Source: Hymenobacter citatus (GTDB lineage Bacteria; Bacteroidota; Bacteroidia; Cytophagales; Hymenobacteraceae). Taken from it: DNA of 64,000 nucleotides. Shown here piece by piece: positions 58,914-64,000 of the stretch (position 1 is its first letter; every line of letters starts with the position of its first letter). A program made the translations under genes and the position numbers. The notes under the pieces are model-generated. The model did no database searches. It was not told the origin of the DNA and worked only from the letters and a program-made list of their open reading frames with translations. The stretch is from contig NZ_JACSCY010000001.1 in the NCBI RefSeq assembly GCF_014333615.1, positions 62,001 through 126,000 of the forward strand, read 5' to 3'.

Positions 58914-60041
58914 TTACGCAGCCTGCTCAGGCCGCGCGTAGCGGCGTACAAACTGCGCGGCCGCGTGCACCGTTGGGTACAGCAGTTGCTGCTCAGTAAG
59001 AGCCGGCAGCTGCTCGCGTGCATCTAGTAGCAACTGCGCCGTAGCCGGTAGTTGCTCTGCTGGCTGTCGGGAAATTACTAATAACTCAATACCAAGCAGT
59101 TGATCCACGTAGTCAAGCAGTTGATAGGTGCAGAGGGCAACATCGGCGGCGGTGCCGGTAGGTGCCACGGCGCACAGCTGAGCGCTCTGCTGTTGCAAGC
59201 TCTCAACCGGGTGGCGTAGGCTGGCCAGCGCGGATCCTGCACTGCGTAGCAGCCGTTCCGTGCGCCGGGCAGAGTGGCTGCCCAACTCCGCCACCATTAA
59301 CAGCAACGTGCGCAGCGCCAGTGAAGCGCCTGTTGTGGCAAGTTGATTGGTATCAGCGTTTTGCTGATTAGTGGGGGTAGGAGGCGTGGTTAGTGCCTCT
59401 TCCAACGACTGTTGCACATACGCTAATGCAGCATGGCAAGCCGTATGCGGAGAGGTAGGCGCCGAGTCTGCCTGGTTTTGCGCCGCGGCGCTAAGGCTGT
59501 CTGCCATCCACAACAAGTGCTCGGCCCGCAACCAACTCCGCACCGCGTAAGCCAGCGTGAAGCCCGACCCGGCCAGCAGCGCCGGCACGTCCGCATCAGC
59601 CTGTGGCAGGGGCGCCCAGCCAAACAGCTCCAGCACGTCGTAGGCTTGCAGACGGTAGCCTTGGTAGTTCACCTCGCCCAGGCCAAACAGCGGCAGGCTT
59701 AGGTGGGCCAGCGCTACCTGCTCGCCGCCCTGCTGGTAGACCACGGGCAGCACCTCACGGTTGTAGAAGTCGAGCAGGCGGCGCACGGTGGCCGCCGAAG
59801 CCCCGCGCCGCTGCTGCTGCCCGGCGTGCAGTAGCAGCATAAGGCGCACCAGCTCGCCGGGTACTTCGGCGCCTACCCCGCAGGCCGTCGCCTGGAGCAA
59901 AGCGGCCGAGCCTGTGGCCGTGGTGTCGGCTGAAGCACTGTTGCTATCTGGCGCTACCACGCGGGCAGTGCTAGCCAGCAGCGTGCGCAGGGTAGGCAGA
60001 GTGAGGGGAGTGGTAGGGGTAAGGAGGAAATTAGTTGACAT
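58914..60041 (-). CDS. Degenerate histidine/aromatic ammonia-lyase homologue lacking the MIO triad
   Basis: The 375-residue protein aligns with HAL/PAL enzymes: LLQATACGVGAEVPGELVRL, EVLPVVYQQG, ALAHLSLPLFGLGEVNYQGYRL, GFTLAYAVRSWLRAEHLLWM and, at the end, VDQLLGIELLVISRQP. At the position of GSVGASGDLAP, whose Ala-Ser-Gly forms the catalytic MIO ring, it has only GEQVALAH (106-113). The N-terminal loop bearing the catalytic Tyr is also replaced by an Ala/Ser/Thr-rich stretch. It is about 120-130 residues shorter than HAL. It cannot form MIO and may be a scaffold or a repurposed protein. Confidence 0.82.
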   Translation of the reverse strand: MSTNFLLTPTTPLTLPTLRTLLASTARVVAPDSNSASADTTATGSAALLQATACGVGAEVPGELVRLMLLLHAGQQQRRGASAATVRRLLDFYNREVLPVVYQQGGEQVALAHLSLPLFGLGEVNYQGYRLQAYDVLELFGWAPLPQADADVPALLAGSGFTLAYAVRSWLRAEHLLWMADSLSAAAQNQADSAPTSPHTACHAALAYVQQSLEEALTTPPTPTNQQNADTNQLATTGASLALRTLLLMVAELGSHSARRTERLLRSAGSALASLRHPVESLQQQSAQLCAVAPTGTAADVALCTYQLLDYVDQLLGIELLVISRQPAEQLPATAQLLLDAREQLPALTEQQLLYPTVHAAAQFVRRYARPEQAA

Positions 60042-60075
60042 CGAACAATTTACGCGTTGTAAGCAAATGACGCTG

Positions 60076-61365
60076 CTATAGCCCCCGCGCCGCCAGCATG
60101 CGCGCCAGCGCGGTGCCCGGCCGCACCAATGGGCGTAACTCCTGATAGGGAATCACTACGGAGTAGGATGGCAGCTTACCACCGGGCGACTTAAATAAAC
60201 CGAAGGGAGAATACGTGGCTTCGACTCCTACTGCGGTCAGGGTCAGGTCGTCGGCGCTTGGTTCTTTTAGGTCGGGTAAGCTGACTAATAGGCTCGGATT
60301 CTCTTCCGCGTCGTGCCAAGCCCACTCACCAAAATCCTGCTGCTCGGTGTCAGTGGTATCGGTGTTGTTGACCTCATCGAAAGCGGGGTCTTGCAGAAGG
60401 TGCTGGGAGAGGAGGCGCCGAAGTGGCAACTCGTAGTTAGGTTGCAATTGACTGGCTACGCTCAAGGCTTTGCCGGTTGTCAGATCAACGAGCGTGCTTT
60501 CGACTCCGTATTGGAGGCGCCCGCCAAAAGGCGAGGCAGCATAAATTGTTTGGTAGCTAAACAGGCCAAAGTCGTTGAGGCGAACGTCTAACCACACGTT
60601 TACATCTGCGTCAGGTTCCTGTGCATCCAGCATCTGCTGGCGCCGGGCGGCAACTGGTGATGTTAGAACAGAACGTAGTGTTGGGTGTATTGCCGCAGGT
60701 TCCAGTAGGGTCAGAAAGTACTGTTGAAATTTAGGAACAATGCAGCTAACCGAATCAGTTGCGGGGTCGCCAGTATCCGGTGTGCCGCCTATCAGTAGCA
60801 TTGTCTCTATACTGTAGCGCACGGCCCCCTCGTAGCTTTCGTGCAACTGAATAGCCTGCCGTTGGCTGGTATCCTGCCAAAAGCCAGTCAGGGCAGTGCC
60901 TCCTAGTCGACCGGTTAGGCGCCACACGCCACGGTCACGTTGCGCAGCCTGATCGTCATATACCTGTAGCACCATTGGCCCTGCACTTTTGCTGCTCAAG
61001 TACAGCGAATACGCCGGCCCACCCTGGTGCAGATAGAAGCTGCCTTCTATCGAATCTGGGTTTACCCACTGCAAAACGGCCGTGGCCGGATGCCCGCCTA
61101 CCGTACCCACGTAACGATGTACCTCCATGGGCCGCCGCAGCGCCGGGCTGCTCACAAACCTAAGTGGCAGCGGATGACACCCAGCCGCCGAATCAGCAGC
61201 AGCCGGTGCCGGAGCAGATGCGGGCGGTGATGCGCGTACCGTTACTTCTGACGGCGCTTTCTGTGTGGGAGCGTAGGCTGTAGTAAACCAATAGGCCACT
61301 AGTCCAAGCAGCACAAGTACACCAACAATACCCAGCCAAACTATCTGTTTGCTGGGCTGGCTCAT
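60076..61365 (-). CDS. Membrane-anchored protein with DUF3298/RsiV-like C-terminus
   Basis: The 429-residue protein has one N-terminal transmembrane helix (IVWLGIVGVLVLLGLVAYWF), a low-complexity Ala/Pro linker and a periplasmic domain with VNVWLDVRLNDFGLFSYQTIY and SYSVVIPYQELRPLVRPG, the pattern of DUF3298/RsiV-like domains. RsiV is a lysozyme-binding anti-sigma factor; here no sigma gene is adjacent. The ATG overlaps the hisS stop by four bases (61362-61365), so the gene is coupled to hisS. Confidence 0.72.
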   Translation of the reverse strand: MSQPSKQIVWLGIVGVLVLLGLVAYWFTTAYAPTQKAPSEVTVRASPPASAPAPAAADSAAGCHPLPLRFVSSPALRRPMEVHRYVGTVGGHPATAVLQWVNPDSIEGSFYLHQGGPAYSLYLSSKSAGPMVLQVYDDQAAQRDRGVWRLTGRLGGTALTGFWQDTSQRQAIQLHESYEGAVRYSIETMLLIGGTPDTGDPATDSVSCIVPKFQQYFLTLLEPAAIHPTLRSVLTSPVAARRQQMLDAQEPDADVNVWLDVRLNDFGLFSYQTIYAASPFGGRLQYGVESTLVDLTTGKALSVASQLQPNYELPLRRLLSQHLLQDPAFDEVNNTDTTDTEQQDFGEWAWHDAEENPSLLVSLPDLKEPSADDLTLTAVGVEATYSPFGLFKSPGGKLPSYSVVIPYQELRPLVRPGTALARMLAARGL

Positions 61366-62771
61366 GCGCTGAGGATAGCCACTACCTCGCTCAGCGGCAA
61401 CGTGCGCTCCTCGCCGGTCTGCATGGTTTTCAGCTTGAATTGCCCGGCGGCCCGTTCCTCCGAGCCTTGCAGCAGCACGTAGGGAATGCCCTTTTGGTCG
61501 GCGTACTGAAACTGCTTTTTCAGCTTGCCGGCCTCCGGGTACAGCTCGCTGGCAATGCCTGCCTCGCGTAGCTGGCGCAGCACAGGTAGCACGGCGGCTT
61601 CGCTTTCAGCATCAAAATTGACGAGCAGACAGCGCGTGGTGGTGGTGGCGTCGGAGGGGAAGAGTTGCAGCTCGTCGAGGCAGTCATAAAGCCGGTCTAC
61701 CCCAAACGAAAACCCTACCCCCGACACGCCCGGCAGGCCGAAGGCCCCGGTCAGGTTGTCGTAGCGGCCGCCGCCCGACACGCTGCCCATGTTCACGTTG
61801 TTGATCTTGATTTCGAAGATGCAGCCCGTATAGTAGCTCAGGCCACGCGCTAGGGTCACGTCGAAATCGAGGTGGTCGAACTGCGCGAAGCCGAAACTTT
61901 GCAATAGCTCCTGCACCCGCGCCAGGTCCTGCAAGCCCTTGTAGCCCTCCTCGCTTTCGGGGGCTACGCCAGCCGTTACGAAGGCCGCTTGCAGACGCTC
62001 CAGCTTCTCGCCAAACGTGCCCTCCACGCCCAGCAGAGCAAACAACCGGCCCAGCGCGTCGTCGCCGAAGCCTTTTTCGCGCAGCTCTTTCTCCACGCCT
62101 TCCTGCCCAATCTTGTCGAGCTTGTCGATGGCCGTGAACAGGGCGGTTTCGGTGCCCTCGCCGCCCAGCGCCTGGTATATAGCGCTCAGCACCCGGCGGT
62201 GATTGATTTTGATGGTGAAGTCCGTGAGGCCCAGTCCGTTCAGGACCTCACTCATCATCAGCACAATCTCGGCCTCGCACAGCAACGAGTCGGTGCCCAC
62301 CACGTCGGCGTCGCACTGATAAAACTCGCGGTAACGCCCGCGCTGGGGGCGGTCGGCGCGCCACACCGGCTGAATCTGGTAGCGTTTAAACGGAAACGTG
62401 AGCGTGCCCCGGTTCATCACCACGTAGCGGGCAAACGGCACCGTTAGGTCGTAGCGCAAGCCTTTCTCCGCGATTTTGGGCAGCACCTGGCGGGGACCAG
62501 CCAGTAGGTCGTCGGGCGTCACTTCCTCCTTCACCACATCGCCTTTCTGCTTTTTTAGAAAGTTGCCCGAGTTGAGCACCTTAAACAGTAGCTGGTCGCC
62601 TTCCTCGCCGTACTTACCCGTTAGCACCGACAAGTTTTCGAGGGTAGGGGTTTCGAGCGGGGCGTAGCCAAACTTCTCAAATGTGCGGCGGATGATGCCA
62701 AAAATATAGTTGCGGCGAGCCACGACGGCCGGTCCAAAGTCGCGGGTGCCTTGCGGTATGCTGGGTTTCAT
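61362..62771 (-). CDS. hisS: Histidine-tRNA ligase
   Basis: The 469-residue class II aminoacyl-tRNA synthetase has PSIPQGTRDFGP, motif 2 FPFKRYQIQPVWRADRPQRGRYREF, EFYQCDADVVG, the HisA motif ARGLSYYTGCIFEI and motif 3 GVGFSFGVDRLYDCL; an anticodon-binding domain follows. It charges tRNA-His. The ATG at 62771 fits the family N-terminus. Confidence 0.97.
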   Translation of the reverse strand: MKPSIPQGTRDFGPAVVARRNYIFGIIRRTFEKFGYAPLETPTLENLSVLTGKYGEEGDQLLFKVLNSGNFLKKQKGDVVKEEVTPDDLLAGPRQVLPKIAEKGLRYDLTVPFARYVVMNRGTLTFPFKRYQIQPVWRADRPQRGRYREFYQCDADVVGTDSLLCEAEIVLMMSEVLNGLGLTDFTIKINHRRVLSAIYQALGGEGTETALFTAIDKLDKIGQEGVEKELREKGFGDDALGRLFALLGVEGTFGEKLERLQAAFVTAGVAPESEEGYKGLQDLARVQELLQSFGFAQFDHLDFDVTLARGLSYYTGCIFEIKINNVNMGSVSGGGRYDNLTGAFGLPGVSGVGFSFGVDRLYDCLDELQLFPSDATTTTRCLLVNFDAESEAAVLPVLRQLREAGIASELYPEAGKLKKQFQYADQKGIPYVLLQGSEERAAGQFKLKTMQTGEERTLPLSEVVAILSA

Positions 62772-62909
62772 TGCAGTCAGTTAACAACTAAGAAGGAAAG
62801 AGTAGAAACCTGAGCTTCATACTCTTTCTGCTTCATTCTGAGGCTAGTCAAAACGGAATAGCCAAAACGCAGCGTTGCGGTTCTGCTACTTCGTCTTTAA
62901 ATGAAACTG

Positions 62910-62917
62910 CGAAGGTA
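62910..62917 (-). promoter_or_regulatory. Candidate -7 element upstream of hisS
   Basis: Minus-strand TACCTTCG, one mismatch from TAnnTTTG, 139 bp before the hisS start. Same octamer as upstream of rpiA and the GT4 gene. The surrounding 62772-62948 shows no gene. Confidence 0.28.
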
Positions 62918-62948
62918 CACAAACCCGACCGGCAGACCGATGCCGGGG

Positions 62949-63314
62949 CTATAAGCTGATGTGGTGAACCTGCCCGGATTCCGTGTCGGGCTGATCGAGG
63001 AGAGTGGAGACGATACTGGGCTGAGAGGCCTCGTCGTGACGAGCAAATTCGGCCTGAATAGCCTCGTTGGCATGGCAAAGTACCAACTGCCGGCCTTGTT
63101 GGCGCAACATAAAGGAATAGGCCAACAGGATATCAATAGCATCTTCCGACAGCTGATCCGTAATCAGACTACAGTCGAGCCAGATAGAGGGTTTGTCGCT
63201 ACGCGAAGCCCGGTGCAACGACCGTGATAAATCCAACTCCGCCGACTCCGATGAATCAGAAGCCGGGATCAGCAGGAAGCGGTCAGGCAATGGGTCGCGG
63301 TGGATATGTAGCAT
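62949..63314 (-). CDS. STAS-domain-like protein
   Basis: The 121-residue protein from the ATG at 63314 has alternating strands and helices with the STAS-like core KPSIWLDCSLITDQLS, LLAYSFMLRQQGRQLVLCHAN and EAIQAEFARHDEAS. Such proteins usually act as anti-sigma antagonists or in partner switching; the phospho-acceptor Ser is not clear. A longer upstream frame lacks conserved residues. Confidence 0.72.
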   Translation of the reverse strand: MLHIHRDPLPDRFLLIPASDSSESAELDLSRSLHRASRSDKPSIWLDCSLITDQLSEDAIDILLAYSFMLRQQGRQLVLCHANEAIQAEFARHDEASQPSIVSTLLDQPDTESGQVHHISL

Positions 63315-63492
63315 CGTAATTTGGATCGGCTCGTGACCACCCCGAGTGCAAGAGCGGTGAGAATAATGATACTTAAACGGCCAAATCCACATAAAGTGCA
63401 CGTGAAAGTGGTTTTTTGTCGAAAAATATCAGTTTTCATTAAAATAATCCGATAAACCCGTATAAAAAGTAACATTCTATTACTCAAGCGCT

Positions 63493-64000
63493 TTACTTGC
63501 TCGTTGCTTTGTGAGCATGTTGAACTTGGTAAAGTACAGAACCAGCTAACGGCGCTTTGAGCGCCGCCCGCAGGCCGGCACGCCGCAATACGCGGTTCGT
63601 CCAATCGTTGCAGGTGCGCAGTATATAGTAGCGCCCGTATGCTGCAAAGAAGCGGTCGTGAAGGGTATACCCGGGTAAAGCAGCTGGTACAAAGCGTCCG
63701 GCGGAGTCAGTCTGAAATGAGGCTTGGATAGTGGCCGCAAGGGTCTGATACTGCGCGGCCGAAATGTGCAACGCTGCCACGCGGGTACCGGGCTGCGGTG
63801 GCCCTGCCCACCAGCTCACGTGTAGTAGGGTAGGCGAGGGTAGGGCGGCCCGTAGGGTAGTGCCTACGCCCGGCGTGTGCCCGCCACGGGAGTTACGGTA
63901 AAAATCTGCATTGCCCCAGCCAAACGCCACAAAAGGGTAGGCCGCCAGTGGTGCCGGCTGGCCCGGCGCGGTGAGCAGCGGCCGCCAGTCGAGGCCCGTG
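63493..64000 (-). CDS. DUF2459 family protein, C-terminal part (5' end outside window)
   Basis: The open frame continues past the window edge. The visible part contains AYPFVAFGWGNADFYRNS and later HISAAQYQTLAATIQASF, typical of the DUF2459/TIGR02117 family. RTCNDWTNRVLRRAGL contains a conserved Cys-Asn pair. Members are secreted or membrane-associated; function is unknown. Confidence 0.82.
   Translation of the reverse strand, partial: TGLDWRPLLTAPGQPAPLAAYPFVAFGWGNADFYRNSRGGHTPGVGTTLRAALPSPTLLHVSWWAGPPQPGTRVAALHISAAQYQTLAATIQASFQTDSAGRFVPAALPGYTLHDRFFAAYGRYYILRTCNDWTNRVLRRAGLRAALKAPLAGSVLYQVQHAHKATSK

Noticed and set aside
1..64000. tRNA, rRNA or insertion-sequence genes
   Set aside because: No clover-leaf with TTCGAAT-type T loop, no rRNA stretch and no transposase motif was found by reading; a tRNA scan would be needed to exclude an atypical one.

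Overview
The window looks like a chromosomal segment of a pigmented, gliding-type Bacteroidota of the order Cytophagales, most like Hymenobacter. The evidence is moderate-to-high GC, SusC/SusD transporters, secreted proteins with type IX secretion (T9SS) C-terminal domains of both type A and CHU_C/type B, TAnnTTTG-like -7 promoter elements, few Shine-Dalgarno sequences, and many intergenic palindromes with GTCAT...ATGAC ends. No rRNA, tRNA, CRISPR array, phage or transposase gene was recognised.

Layout. 1-7.4 kb: the end of an M48 metalloprotease, a Gfo/Idh/MocA oxidoreductase, an EcsC-like protein, a SpoIIAA-like protein, rpiA, a polysaccharide flippase and a polysaccharide deacetylase. 7.6-11 kb: a very large tricorn-like S41 protease. 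11.1-15.5 kb: a possible lipid-modification locus. It holds a multi-cluster radical SAM protein of the COG1964/tetraether-synthase type, translationally coupled to two small paralogous membrane proteins, followed by an Lgt-like and a DUF92 membrane protein and interrupted by an AT-rich ORF with an RN-x2-H motif. 15.6-28.8 kb: a surface-glycan locus with every enzyme needed for CMP-pseudaminic acid: PseB, PseC, a PseF-like cytidylyltransferase, a PseG-PseH fusion and PseI. Glycosyltransferases, an FkbH-like HAD protein and a DUF4328 gene broken by an in-frame TAA accompany them. Palindromic repeats separate most of these genes.

28.9-46.3 kb: a coiled-coil protein and ffh, a heparinase-like T9SS protein, a guanine-deaminase-like enzyme, a giant lectin-like T9SS protein, a methyltransferase, anmK and an orphan SusC/SusD pair. 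46.4-53.4 kb: a thioesterase, a DinB protein, pdhB, an OmpA/TPR lipoprotein, a PspC-like protein, a family 2 glycosyltransferase and ybaB. 54.1-64 kb: a multi-PAS hybrid histidine kinase, a CHU_C protein, a degenerate histidine-ammonia-lyase homologue without the MIO triad, a DUF3298-like membrane protein coupled to hisS, a STAS-like protein and a partial DUF2459 protein.

The strongest leads are: (1) the radical SAM/Lgt/small-membrane-protein locus; (2) the ammonia-lyase homologue that has lost its cofactor-forming residues; (3) several families of palindromes with shared termini, some flanked by 7-bp tandem repeats that run into coding ends; (4) the DUF4328 gene split by one in-frame stop; (5) the complete Pse pathway with a PseG-PseH fusion. 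All functions are read from sequence and family knowledge; no database search was run.
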